A stretch of 64,000 nt of DNA from Hetaerina americana (Eukaryota > Arthropoda > Insecta > Odonata > Calopterygidae), in the NCBI GenBank assembly GCA_022747635.1, contig JAKTNV010000115.1:62001-126000 (forward strand), read 5' to 3'. The notes beneath the pieces were generated by a model that was given only the letters and a program-made list of their open reading frames with translations, searched no databases and had not been told where the DNA came from. A program made the translations under genes and the position numbers. Shown here one piece after another: positions 51,801-58,487 of the stretch (position 1 is its first letter; each line of letters opens with the position of its first letter).

Positions 51801-53874
51801 CAAATACGGAAAGCAGCAATTTACTAGAATGAATTTAAACTTGAGATTTGCGAGAGGATAGGGCGATTAGATTCGCGTGCTTGCCGGTGGACGTTGCCTG
51901 ATGAATATTCTTTAATGTGTCCCGGGGCAAAATACAAAACACCGACATGATGCTGTCTTTCTCTGTACGTTCGAACGCCGTTGACCCACTGTACCACATT
52001 CCGCGGAACAAAAACAAAATACAAATAAATGTGGAAGCTGTTCTTTGAAAGAAAAATATAGTCAACATGAAGGCACAGCAGACGTTCACAATAGATTAGA
52101 AATAGGTTTTAATGAACAAATAAGCTGATGATATTAATTCGAAAAAATTTTAAATGTCATTTCAGGATGAAAAATCTGACAAACATGTCAAAGCAAGTAT
52201 TGAGAATATGTTTCCTAATATTTTGAATTGCAGAAGAGAGTTATGGTTATTCAAAATATATCTGCAAAATCTTATGCGGTGCAAAATATTCTTGATCTCA
52301 TCAAATTTCGTGCCAATTCAAAATACAATATGTAAGTATCTCATCGTGGTGACCGGCACCTTCTTAGCTTTCAAGTTATATTTTCTTTGAGAGCTTCATC
52401 AATACATACGATGTGTCTCGTATTACATTCTCTAAAATTTCAGCGCTCACAGTTCATTTCTCTAACATCCAAATCTTTGAAATCAAATGAACGTTTGATA
52501 CTATGAAATAAGGAGGAGTTAAATGGCTTGCTGGAATCTCTTCACATGGCTCCTCTCGCATATCATATCCTACAGTTAAGTTCAAAACGTCTGATCAGAG
52601 TTTTGCCCTACATTTAATGTAACTAAAATAATCATTTAATATGCATCAAATTCATTACATGCTTAGTATGAATTTTTTTACCTCAGCTAGTGGCAATACT
52701 TCACCGTCAAACCTCTCAAGAAATCCTTATTGGAACTTTTCTCACCGCCTTTTCAGTAAAACTAAGGCCTGCCTTATTGCATCATCAGCCACAACTGTGG
52801 AAAGCACTATCATCACCAATGATTAAACGAGGAGAGAGGCCATTCAAGGCGAGTTTTTCTTTACCCAGGAGAAGGGAAAACTCGATAGTCAATCACACTA
52901 TGAGTTAAAATAATCTTGGTAATTGTTTAGAAAATATTTCTTTAAATATACCAAAAATTACCATTCTGGTGGATTCCTCGGAAAACTAGCGGACAGGCAG
53001 AGAACTTGATTGTGATTTAACTTTCTTGGTCACGGTGATTTTACATTCAGCGAAGAAAGGCGATTTGTGATTCCCAGTAGTATTCGCGAAAAAATGAGAA
53101 AAATGTCCTTCTCTCCTTCGTAAACTTTAAAAACATATTCGGAAATTCAAGGGGCGTTCTAAGAGATTTTCTCGAGAGAAGCCACCATCAAAATTGAGAT
53201 CAGACCCACTTCGATTATTATTCAACCAAGTGGAACAAAATAAATCTCTCGAGGGGGGATAACCATTCATACAGTAAACGCTGCTGTTGAATAAAGAGAA
53301 ACCGGATGAGAGGGAACACAACAAAGCACACACACAATATTTTCGCAAAGATTTTTACAATTCCCTCTGCATCGATTGTTTTATTTCTGCTTTGTCTGGG
53401 TGGATGAAAGAATTAAGAAATCGATACAGAAAAAGATTGGTGAAGAGTCCAATCCTTTGGATGATAAACTGCGATTATTATTCGCACGGCAGACATTCTA
53501 ATGACAAAACGGAATGATTCTCTTGAACTCCCTCCAAATTAATTTGGAAATACATATTTTGCTTACGTATGGAAAAACATTTCTCAGTTGTCAATAGTCT
53601 TGCGTGTCTCGAGGTGGTGATGGCGGTCAAACGTGAGAGTTGCGATTGAAATCCGATTCGACAAAATAATAAGAATGCTAGTATCTCTATTATTAAGGAA
53701 CTTCTAAAATTGAATCTATTCAGAAAAAACACCCCGATAAAAAAGGTAGTGTATTCTTTAGCTGCTGTACTTACCAGCTGAGTGTTTGATATACTTCCAA
53801 AGTGAGCTTCAATCTGCAGATCATTGGCCAATCCAGTTCATGGCATGGCCTCTCGCAAGACAGGAAAGTCCGGT
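13168..53874 (-). CDS. Multicopper oxidase (laccase-like / MCO-related) gene, seven exons seen, 5' and 3' ends incomplete
   Basis: Laccase-family proteins are secreted cupredoxin enzymes that oxidise phenols, ascorbate or metals. In order, the joined exons 53775-53874, 49778-49898, 46759-46969, 38503-38738, 20657-20900, 15626-15888 and 13168-13351 show the cysteine-rich N-terminal region, the domain 1 motifs (MDGVP, TQCPIP, WHAHSG, ADGLFGALVVR, DTLLINGRG) and domain 2 motifs (RHRFRV, SIDGH, SPGERADFIL, DYWMRV). Every junction has GT and AG borders and compatible phases (1/2, 2/1, 1/2, 0/0, 1/2, 0/0), which makes an intact reading frame of about 453 codons. Domain 3, with the type 1 copper site, is not in the window. 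Domain 1 reads HWRG where laccases have HWHG, so a copper ligand is lost. From family knowledge this points to an insect MCO-related protein (MCORP-like) rather than a working laccase, but orthology is inferred. Confidence 0.9.
14010..14762 (-). mobile_element. Internally deleted mariner transposon with perfect 33-bp terminal repeats
   Basis: The element is 753 bp, flanked by TA on both sides. Its 33-bp terminal inverted repeats (14010-14042 and 14730-14762, starting CGAGGGTCATCCGGAAAGTA) are identical. On the minus strand the N-terminal helix-turn-helix half of a mariner transposase is open for 135 codons from 14610 (CEVRAVIKFLNARNV, ESSVRRWCRNF, DERSGRPSVI), to KICARWVPRVSQ. A second frame then gives the C-terminus (RYDKCLNLLGDYVEK, ending near 14109). 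The central part with most of the DDD/DD34D catalytic core is deleted, so it cannot encode a working transposase. Confidence 0.95.
14775..14965 (-). mobile_element. SINE, family S2-like
   Basis: On the minus strand it has the B box GGGTTCGAATCCCGGCAGTG and then a central part with GGTCGTTAGGCTTTGCACCCC and CTTGGCGCC. The two plus-strand copies at 16.3 and 32.6 kb have GACGTTAAATTGTGGACCC and CTTGGCGTC in the same place. The 5' A box region is degraded or missing. It starts about 13 bp from the right end of the mariner. Confidence 0.65.
15626..15888 (-). CDS. MCO gene, middle of domain 2 exon with Pro/His-rich linker
   Basis: This 263-nt exon follows TTCAACCGCAG and ends at GCGGAG|GTCAGT. It encodes ERADFILSADQPVGDYWMRV, then a DC pair and a QKAVVRYVS strand, the usual core of domain 2. 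After that comes a basic Pro/His/Thr-rich tail (RHHPQTTPRPDRR) of roughly 40 residues. Linkers at this place vary in insect laccases, and I do not recognise this one. The exon starts with the last two bases of a Gly codon and ends in phase 0, matching both neighbours. Confidence 0.87.
16280..16600 (+). mobile_element. tRNA-derived SINE, family S2
   Basis: The A box-like region TTCGGTGGCTAGTG is followed by a B box GGTTTGAATTCC. The body has GGATGAGACGTTAAATTGTG and CGGGTTTTTTTTCTCCACCC, and the 3' part has CCCATA...ATATCTAATG. The same order is found at 32.57-32.89 kb. Confidence 0.8.
17497..17534. repeat. Perfect 17-bp hairpin
   Basis: CTTTGCAGCTTCCACAT (17497-17513) and its exact reverse complement (17518-17534) are separated by AAAA. 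No terminal repeats or duplicated target site are apparent. It may be a small MITE core or a chance palindrome. Confidence 0.8.
17690..17930 (+). mobile_element. LINE family C, 3' end
   Basis: CRTDRFKMSFLPRTITDLN is the typical end of a CR1/Jockey-type ORF2 (RTDRFK.SFFPRTI.DWN). It is followed by a 3' tail with TTAGTCTGGTGTATATTCA and CCCTAGCGGTGGCTCGTAGG. The tail recurs on the minus strand at 36.34-36.45 kb and in part at 60.5 kb. Confidence 0.72.
17931..19589. other. No gene recognised
   Basis: AT-rich DNA. A 77-codon plus-strand ORF at 18724 and the lysine/arginine-rich sequence after it (to 19260) show no motif I recognise, but may be an eroded element. Confidence 0.4.
19590..20455 (-). 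mobile_element. Penelope-like element fragment, GIY-YIG endonuclease and 3' end
   Basis: On the minus strand a frame is open from about 20450 to 20072. It contains NPLLKSPPRPKATP, the zinc-binding CNKPRCNTCPIF and then SRNVVYLLKCLYPNFYFGHC, the GIY-YIG core of Penelope retroelements (usually ..V.YL..C.....Y.G.T...L..R). Downstream to 19590 the sequence matches the 3' part of the plus-strand copy at 42400-42690, for example CACCAAAAATTGAGAAAAGT versus CACCGAAAATTTGGAATACG. The reverse transcriptase part is missing. Confidence 0.8.
20470..20536. repeat. (TA)n microsatellite
   Basis: A TA run with one TTTA interruption, between the Penelope-like fragment and the MCO exon at 20657-20900. Confidence 0.96.
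20657..20900 (-). CDS. MCO gene, start of domain 2 exon
   Basis: This 244-nt exon lies between CCGTTGCAG and CAG|GTGAGT. After an acidic, Gly/Ser/Pro-rich lead of about 25 residues it reads TPVASFKVRTGLRHRFRV, then AGCPVRLSIDGHTLSII and EVKSFILSPG. R.RFR and C...L.IDGH are hallmarks of the second cupredoxin domain in insect laccases. The acidic and Gly-rich lead has no counterpart that I recognise in typical laccases and looks like a lineage-specific insertion. The last base begins the Gly of the SPGERADF motif, completed in the next exon. Confidence 0.88.
20901..31204. other. Large intron of the MCO gene, nothing recognised
   Basis: About 10 kb of AT-rich DNA inside the 17.6-kb intron. The longest ORF (25385-25789, 134 codons) is low-complexity in composition and has no motif. 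I see no repeats with paralogues elsewhere in the window. Confidence 0.5.
31205..31820 (-). mobile_element. Decayed mariner-family transposase
   Basis: From 31815 downwards the minus strand reads RYAIKFAVKLGEPGKETHDI, MGRSDVFEWHKLFRRGRESV and EDPER, a typical mariner N-terminus. After frame breaks come KVCVRLVPRVLPDE (usual K.SARWVPR.L) and then PPDFSLLPHLKSVPKGRQHD and WKTRWQRC, the C-terminal part around the last catalytic Asp. The core before that is deleted. No matching terminal repeats were found. Confidence 0.85.
32570..32890 (+). mobile_element. tRNA-derived SINE, family S2
   Basis: A box-like GGTGTAGTGGCGAGTGG and B box GGGTTTGAATCCCGG are followed by GGATGGAACGCTAAATAGTG, GGCGCCGGGTTTCTCTTACC and CCCATATCTAATG. 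It matches the copy at 16.28-16.60 kb in order and spacing. Confidence 0.83.
32891..34822. other. Intron DNA, nothing recognised
   Basis: AT-rich sequence without coding motifs or repeats shared with the rest of the window. Confidence 0.45.
34823..35402. repeat. Diverged direct duplication, offset about 408 bp
   Basis: 34823-34985 and 35231-35402 share in the same order AGATATCTGTCGA, (G/A)CTTTGTCGC(T/C)AG, TTAATTAG(C/T)TTAA and GCACATTT(T)AA(A)CTTCGC. Identity is roughly 65-70% by eye. No coding potential. Confidence 0.7.
35403..37201. other. Intron DNA
   Basis: Apart from the LINE-C tail at 36335-36450 nothing is recognised. Confidence 0.4.
36335..36450 (-). mobile_element. LINE family C 3' tail
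   Basis: The minus strand reads ATTAGTCTGGTGTGTATTCA and CACCCTAGCGGTGGCTTGTA, as in the copy at 17.81-17.88 kb. A weak trace of the coding end continues towards 36450. Confidence 0.65.
37202..37411. repeat. Compound (TA)n/(TACA)n microsatellite
   Basis: Long TA runs interrupted by ACATAGAAAATATATACATA-type units, about 200 bp in all. The Tyr/Ile-repeat ORF over it is an artefact. Confidence 0.96.
37412..38502. other. Intron DNA, nothing firm
   Basis: Sequence at 37490-37560 has a weak tRNA-like B box on the minus strand (GAGTTTGGATCGAGGC). It is too diverged to call. Confidence 0.35.
38503..38738 (-). CDS. MCO gene, end of domain 1 exon
   Basis: This 236-nt exon follows CCCCTGTCAG and ends at AACG|GTACGT. 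It completes the Gly of HAHSG and continues ADGLFGALVVRQPF, DVDDPDHVIVLAEWSRGF and DTLLINGRG. These are the standard blocks between domains 1 and 2 of insect laccases. It ends in phase 0. The intron to the next exon is about 17.6 kb and filled with SINE, mariner, LINE and simple-repeat sequence. Confidence 0.88.
38900..39750 (+). mobile_element. LINE family A fragment, reverse transcriptase core
   Basis: In order: AKVVLRIINKRIVSRA, GFRKGRGTRDAI, FACFVDFEKAFD (motif A), GVRQGCPLSSVMFNVYVDGM (motif B), FRFADD (motif C) and SRKKKAKLNIKIGGQKLEQV, then HFTYLGRVLD and RRIALGKEDFTRRREL. These are the fingers, palm and thumb segments of an RTE-type reverse transcriptase, with several stops. It stops at about 39750, just after TETLSKD. 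Confidence 0.9.
39780..40065 (-). mobile_element. LINE family A, 3' part, inverted relative to its neighbour
   Basis: The minus strand matches the 3' coding part seen at 11.5-11.75 kb and 57.3-57.5 kb: GGAGGCTTTTAAAATGTGCG, AAATGGACTGAAAGGTAAAC, GTATTGTGAGGGAGGAGAGG, and GAAGGGAGGAAG at the end. It is tail-to-tail with the plus-strand fragment at 38900-39750. Confidence 0.75.
40190..41110 (+). mobile_element. LINE family B, internally deleted and rearranged
   Basis: KMRKNKSVRPDNISIDILK and LPNDWKKANITPIFKEGDRT are the first RT motifs. The palm with the catalytic Asp pair is missing. KAYKVVAIPILEYLSIVWDP and WESLKNRRKRSRLGAMHRIV then give the thumb and C-terminus, ending near PGEI/FEPFP. About 110 bp at 40468-40580 (CCATGGTTTCGATGCTGCGC, CATCATCATCAGGTG) belongs to another repeat at the breakpoint. 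The C-terminal part matches the fragment at 5985-6310. Confidence 0.85.
41143..41250 (+). repeat. Short tandem repeats, about 23 bp, in the LINE-B 3' tail
   Basis: Four to five degenerate units of the form TTTGTATGTGATGTGGAAG follow each other. One comparable unit (CGTACGTGATGTGGATGGCG) is in the tail of the copy at 6.36 kb. Confidence 0.8.
41660..42690 (+). mobile_element. Penelope-like element fragment, reverse transcriptase
   Basis: In order: LPKIHKSNSP, EFVDHYL.PIVHSLPSFI, IDATSFYTSIPHSEGLSAL (RT motif A), GCAMGSRFRSSYANLFLG (motif B) and RLRYIDDMFLLW (motif C with the catalytic Asp pair). This is the Penelope-type RT. Stops and frameshifts break it. After 42393 the sequence jumps to the 3' untranslated part shared with 19590-19860, so the GIY-YIG part is lost. 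Confidence 0.9.
42755..42820. repeat. (TA)n microsatellite between PLE and SINE
   Basis: A TA run of more than 50 bp. It follows the 3' end of the Penelope-like fragment and ends exactly where a SINE begins. Confidence 0.96.
42821..43060 (+). mobile_element. tRNA-derived SINE, family S1
   Basis: It starts GCCGCGGTAGTCCAGGGAGT (A box) and has the B box GAGTTCGATCC about 40 bp further on. The body has CCCCCTACCCTGATGTGTGA, and the 3' end is GACCTTCGGGTTGATTACTG. It is the best preserved of the three S1 copies. Confidence 0.88.
43100..43260 (-). mobile_element. Possible SINE fragment with tRNA-like B box
   Basis: The minus strand has CCTGTGTTCGATTCCCGGGG, a good B box within a T-arm-like context. 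No clear A box is seen, and there is no second copy in this window. Confidence 0.4.
43261..44464. other. Intron DNA with a 12-G run
   Basis: Nothing coding is recognised. A run of 12 G lies at 43492-43503. Confidence 0.4.
44465..44735 (+). mobile_element. tRNA-derived SINE, family S1, diverged
   Basis: A B box GGTTCTATTCC near 44498 is followed by GAGTACCAGAACCTCTTGGG, CCCCCTACCCTGATGTATGG and GACCTTCGGGTTGATTACTG. This order matches the copy at 42821-43060, in the same orientation. Confidence 0.83.
45392..45476. mobile_element. Short fold-back element
   Basis: Two arms of 40 bp (TATGAGAAAAAACAAATTTG ... CCACAGATTTAAA) face each other around GTGTG. The outer 30 bp and the right flank (AATGACGAACTTCCA) match the 165-bp palindrome at 7623-7787. 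Confidence 0.85.
45526..46758. other. Intron DNA
   Basis: No gene or recognised element. A (CA)7 run lies near 46650. Confidence 0.4.
46759..46969 (-). CDS. MCO gene, domain 1 exon with altered copper motif HWRG
   Basis: This 211-nt GC-rich exon starts after CCGCAG and ends at CAG|GTAAGC. It begins VCENDILVVDV and contains HWRG at codons 23-26, TPFMDGVPMVTQCPIP, and WHAHSG at the end. In laccases the first motif is HWHG, whose two histidines bind the type 2 and type 3 coppers. Here the second is Arg (CGG, plus-strand positions 46895-46897). CAC or CAT to CGG needs two base changes, so one read error does not explain it. The second histidine pair (H67, H69) is kept. The phases on both sides fit the neighbouring exons. 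Confidence 0.9.
47140..47640 (-). mobile_element. Deleted mariner-family transposon
   Basis: From 47626 the minus strand reads AKIIAAASCEVRVVIRFLCE and QIHHELCLGYGSTVIS, close to the N-terminus of the mariner at 14.0-14.8 kb. Downstream, after a deletion, come TYSPDLAPRDYFLFLPLKQW, VVVNWLKSQAVNFS and RRYEKCFEVNGSYVEK, the C-terminus. No intact terminal repeats were found. Confidence 0.85.
48340..48530 (-). mobile_element. Possible tRNA-derived SINE fragment
   Basis: The minus strand has GGCCGCTAATCGAGAGGTCG followed by CGGGTACGGTTCCC, resembling the anticodon arm and T arm of a tRNA with a damaged B box. The end coincides with the start of a mariner fragment. Confidence 0.45.
48531..48872 (+). 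mobile_element. Mariner 3' fragment with right terminal repeat
   Basis: With frame breaks the plus strand gives PPYSPELAPSDLF, DEIKTASKEELN and KRWHKCTISNRDYFEGDKLD, the C-terminus of a mariner transposase different from the other copies. It ends at ATACTTTTTGAACAGACCTC GTA, a familiar mariner end, just before a TA. The 5' part is absent. Confidence 0.83.
48873..49777. other. Intron DNA, nothing recognised
   Basis: Only short unrelated ORFs. Confidence 0.4.
49778..49898 (-). CDS. MCO gene, exon with SCGECP and start of domain 1
   Basis: This 121-nt exon lies between a CTCAACAG acceptor and a GTATGT donor. It encodes SCGECPRNQTDC, then NPNCVTADGV and NRQLPGPSIQ. The pattern of cysteines and the ADGV...NRQ.PGP.I block mark the start of the first cupredoxin domain of insect laccases. 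Its first base completes the Trp codon begun in the preceding exon, and it ends in phase 0. NQT is a possible N-glycosylation site, consistent with a secreted protein. Confidence 0.85.
49899..53774. other. Intron DNA, nothing recognised
   Basis: AT-rich 3.9-kb intron. GGTTCGAACC at 51446 is a B box-like word, but no tRNA fold surrounds it. Confidence 0.45.
53775..53874 (-). CDS. MCO gene, exon with N-terminal CERPC segment
   Basis: This 100-nt exon follows a strong pyrimidine-rich acceptor (TTTTTCTATTTGCAG) and ends at a GTAAGT donor. It encodes CERPCHELDW followed by MICRLKLTLEVYQTLS, the cysteine-containing stretch that comes just before domain 1 in insect laccases. It begins with the last two bases of a codon and ends with the first two of the next, which the following exon completes as Trp. 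The open frame also runs upstream through the acceptor to an ATG at 54010, through a hydrophobic stretch that could mimic a signal peptide. That ATG lies inside a MITE, so splicing is the better reading. Confidence 0.8.
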
Positions 53875-53971
53875 CTGCAAATAGAAAAAAATACACAAGT
53901 AAAAACCAATCTATATTTGGAATATGAAATGATAAGGATAAGGTGTTTGAGTACGTGAGTAAATAAACAAG

Positions 53972-54050
53972 TACAGGGTGTAGCAACATAACTTCCTTTT
54001 TTAAACGCAAAACGCTTTCATAAAAGGAAGCTATGTTGTCTCACCCTGTA
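53972..54050. mobile_element. 79-bp MITE
   Basis: The two ends are inverted copies of about 31 bp starting TACAGGGTG and including ACATA(A/G)CTTCCTTTT. The TACAGGGTG termini are common in insect mariner-type MITEs. It lies about 100 bp upstream of the MCO exon at 53775-53874 and supplies the in-frame ATG read through that exon's acceptor. Confidence 0.8.
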
Positions 54051-54455
54051 TCTTTTCATAATTGCCAACACGTTGGTTGAAAAAACCATTGAAATTTTTA
54101 GACACATTCATGTATTTGTATGTCGTTGTACGTCTCGATTCAAGCGAATAATAGCTTGACATGGGTAGATGAAAATTTTGAGCTTTATTTTAAATTAATA
54201 TGAAGATTCCAGGAAGACCTCGAAAACCAATTACTTTTATTAAAGCTTTGACGTTCCTTGAGAACGTAAGTTTTCCCATTAAAATTTTCAACGCTAGAAG
54301 GGAAGGCATGCGTATTAGAAGCATGAAGCATAAAATCCCAAAAAAAATGCGATAACTACCTGAAGGTGGCCCGAGCTCGAAAGAAATTTCTATTTTTCAA
54401 TTACACTAATTAAGTCAAAAATAACTAAAACCATACAGCCTTTTCAGATGGCTTG

Positions 54456-54456
<1 letters not shown>

Positions 54457-54551
<95 letters not shown>
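54457..54551. repeat. (TA)n microsatellite
   Basis: About 85 bp of TA with one TTTA break, ending in ACACATATATAT. Confidence 0.96.
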
Positions 54552-57109
54552 TATCCTTAGAGAGGTCGATGCAAAAGCTATTTTTTATCCAAAGTTATTT
54601 TTTTAATTAACCAGAATTATTAAAATGTGAATAGATACCACAAACTAAGAAATTGAAGTAGTTGGCCAAAACTTAATTAATGAAAAATAAAAAAAATGTA
54701 ATTATTAATATACACCCAAATTTAATGAGGCAATGTAAAAATAATCCTGCATCTACTCGACATAAAACGAGCCCATAGAGCTTCTGAATTCCGGGAAACA
54801 GTAGGCGTCAAAAAAATCTACCTAATGTTTCCAATTTAACTTGATGAAACTAAGAAATATGAAGTAAAAAGCTGAATGTAAAAAAATAAAATTTTTACAA
54901 ATTAGCTTCCCGACTATCATCATTGAAAATTAATTTCATCTCGATGTAGAAGATAGAGAAATTGAATGTACAGAATAACAAAATTTCTAGCGTGACTTAT
55001 GCGCTCGTAATCCAGGGGATCGACATCCTTAGGTGCTTGACGCAGTCGGAAATAGACAGACGGACGAAGAATAATGGAGGTGAGATGTACCAATTGTGAT
55101 TTAATAGTGTTGAGCACGTCTTCAATAATTTATTATATTGAATTTTATAATCTATCTCTAAACAGGCGCCTATTAAAACTAGATATTGTCTTGGCGCTCA
55201 TCTTTGCGGTAGGCAAAATCCTGAGGTTACGAACCCTATGGAAACAGAAAATAAACAGTTTTAGTGTTCTCGTCACTGAAAGCGAAAATGAATTTCGGAT
55301 TTTTTAAGTTCAAAGTAATCGTGAATCACCCATTATAATACAATGTCCAGTGAGTCACATTTGTTTCGAGAATGTTCAAGTATTTTCACTGATTAATTGG
55401 AAAGCAGTCCAGCACTGATTGGAAATGGATAGTAGACTACAATTCTATACCCATATTGACACAACCTATTGAATTCCAACTATACAATTGTTGGAAACCT
55501 TTTGCCTCCTAACTATGGAAATGCCGAAGTGCACCAATTTTATATTTTAAAAATCACTTTGAACAGTGCATTGAATTCAAAGATAGTTGGTGGCAGAACA
55601 TTTGATAAGCATATCTACATAACTCGAATGAAGTGAATTGAACGTAATTCGTAGGTTGCGCATCTAATCACGTAGAATACAAATAAGAGCTTGAAATTAG
55701 AACTTCTAGGTAGGGATATTCTGGAATAAAACATCAAATGGCAAGATATACGTTAGCTGAAACTATTTACGCTGTACCTTTACAGGTAAGACATAACAAG
55801 CATCAATTTCGACTGAATCAATCAGTTCGACTGAATGACAGTTGTTTTCAACTCCTCAGATTAAAAACATCTAATCGCAAGGCCATGAAAATTTGCGGTT
55901 CACTGGGTTTTTAACCGTCAAATTTTCAATGTGCGGTCAATTCATTTCCAAGATCTTTCAGCGAGTTCTATTCGACGCTCGCTTCTATCCTGGGAAATCG
56001 TTGTAATAAATTGAAATAAGAAAACTGTACCTACACCTAAGATGCACTCCACCAGGGGTTAGTCAATCACAGTAATGTGTTATGAGTTTGGATACCTTGT
56101 TCCGCCCATTGCGTAGGGTTGTTACAACTTTTTCATGTGCCTTACGAATTGGACAGGTATAAAAAGACGAAATATCATTTTTCCAAGTTCAGAAAACTGC
56201 CACACGAATATGTTTTCGAGCATTCATCAGTTTTCTTACAGACGGACGTGGCCTGCGCCCCACCCTTCCTCAAGATAGATCTGGGAGACGGTAATGGAAC
56301 TTGTCGTTCAATAGGTAACGAGCGAAAATGCGCCCGGTTCTGTCGGCTTTCTCAGTGTTCATTTTCTCCTGTATCGGAGGACTCAAGGAGAGAAACTTGA
56401 CAACAATGACCGCCTTTTCAATCGAAACTTCCGAACGATTCATATTTCCCATAGCAGCATCTGGAATTCTTACTTTGGCGGACTTAACTTGTCAGCGGTC
56501 ATTCTCCACCTCATTATTTTACTCTATGCGGACTTCGGGTTCAGGTTATGATTGATACCTTTCAACTGTAGTGAAATGCGTGCAAAGCGTTGCCTAATTT
56601 GCAGCTGATATTTTTATTTAATGGGTTACTTCACTCTGTGAGCGGCCTGCTCAAGCGCTTATAATTCTATACACTGGACAATACTGACCTACCCCACAAG
56701 CACGCGTAGGGATCTTACAAATTTGTTGACCACTGGTTTTTTTCTCCGCGTCGTTTACGCAGGCATGCGCTGACGTGAAATAATTTACGGTGCATGCTCT
56801 GCACGTGTAATAAATAAACACCTGGGGCGAAAGAAGACGCCGATTTCTATGCCGATTTTTTCATTATCATGCAACCATGGAGGTGTCACGGGTTGTATTA
56901 AGAAATCGAATAAAAGCACATTATTGAATACCGTCTAGAAAAGGAACACTAAATTATTGGTATTGATTAATGGTTATTAAATTTATTTCAATACCAACTA
57001 GTGTGTAATAATAAAGTGTAAGTCTACATGCACTTGAATTCAGCGTCCTGTTCCTACTGCGGGATAAAATATATGCGCAATTGTGACAAATCTACAAACA
57101 CGCACATAT
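54552..57109. other. No gene recognised
   Basis: AT-rich DNA. Short ORFs at 54920 (minus) and 56119 (plus) show no known motif. Confidence 0.45.
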
Positions 57110-57890
57110 ATATGTACACATATGTTATCATTATTTTAATGTTTTAAATTACTGGTCATAAATTAAATTACAGGTCAAGGTAGGTTTTTGGATGGACAAA
57201 GCTCCTAAATAAATATTTTTTTTCTCTTAACAAAACACGATCCAGCAACCTACTCTACATCAAGTCCCTCTTCATCTCTGAGTACTTCCTTCCTCCCTTC
57301 ATCCCGTCCAACATCCCTATCCTGCTCCTGCTCTTTCCTCGTTTGCCTAACATTCACTCCTCTACTACAGTCTTCAATATCCCACTGCCGATCAATACGC
57401 CCTTCATCCATGTTTCCTTAGGATTTCTCCCAAGAAACCTCTCTCCTCGCCCACAATACCTGGTACTTCCTCATTTGTTTCCTCTCGGTCCATTTCACCT
57501 TCTCCATTCTTCTCCACACACACATTTTGAAAAGCCTCCAGTCTACGTCTATCCTCCTGCGTCAATGACCACGTTTCGGCACCGTCCATGGCTACGCTCC
57601 ATACCAAAGGTTTTAGGAGTCTTTTATTAATATCCTTATCCAACGTCCCTCTCATCAGCTCCCTCTTCCTTGTGAAAGCTTCATTGCCTAGCGCAATGCT
57701 TCTACTTACGTCCCTACTTTGACCGTGATGGACCAAAACTCTTCCGAGATACGTAAACTATTCTACCTGCTCTAGTTTTTGCCCTCCTATTTTAATGTTT
57801 AGCTTAGCCATTTTCTTTCTAGAATATCGCATAACCTTTGTTTTATTAATATTGATTCTCATCCCATATCTGTCGCACGCACACATACAC
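57110..57890 (-). mobile_element. LINE family A, C-terminal half and 3' end
   Basis: The minus strand reads INKTKVMRYSRKKMAKLNIK and IGGQKLEQVE, then after a frame break RSIALGNEAFTRKRELMRGT, WSVAMDGAETWSLTQEDRRR and EERGFLGEILR. The 3' end has CCAAAAACCTACCTTGAC and then TG/TA-rich sequence to about 57100. This matches the end of the copy at 11.4-11.9 kb. Confidence 0.88.
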
Positions 57891-57904
57891 ACAGACATGT
57901 GTGT

Positions 57905-58025
57905 AAATATATATATGTATAAAAAAATCATATATTTCATATATATCATATATATATATATTTTATATATACATCATATATATAACATATATACATCACA
58001 TATATGTATATATATATATATATAT
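57905..58025. repeat. Compound (TA)n microsatellite
   Basis: TA runs mixed with ATCATATATATC-type units, adjoining the 5' truncation point of the LINE family A fragment. Confidence 0.93.
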
Positions 58026-58408
58026 TTATCATTAGGACATGAAGCTGATAGTTAATAGCAGTAAAAATACTGAACAATTTATATGTACGTGAATAAAAGT
58101 ACCGAGTGGAAAAATGATTGATTTATTTTAACCATATTCGATTACCAGAAATATATTATTGATTTATCTTTCGTTATATACTAAATAATTATTTCTAGTC
58201 ACCGTTTTGGTCACACATGGCTCGTCGGGAGGAATAAAACATTCGTTTATATCTTTATTTATAGATTGTTTTATTTTCATTGCATTATCCCCGGCATATT
58301 AATATAATTTGTGCCTCCATTGTCATGAATACCACATTTTCATTCTTATTTCAACAAGAATTCTATTCATAGGTATAGTTTAATTACAAATTTTAACGTC
58401 GACGACTG

Positions 58409-58487
58409 GGATATTATTATTATTATTATTCCTTATTTCTTTCAAAATTATTACTTTTAGCTTAACCAAAGCTGAAAGTAATAATTT
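58409..58487. repeat. (ATT)n run and nearby 18-bp hairpin
   Basis: An ATT run lies at 58411-58430. Next to it AAATTATTACTTTTAGCT (58445-58462) pairs with AGCTGAAAGTAATAATTT (58470-58487) with one mismatch. Confidence 0.75.
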
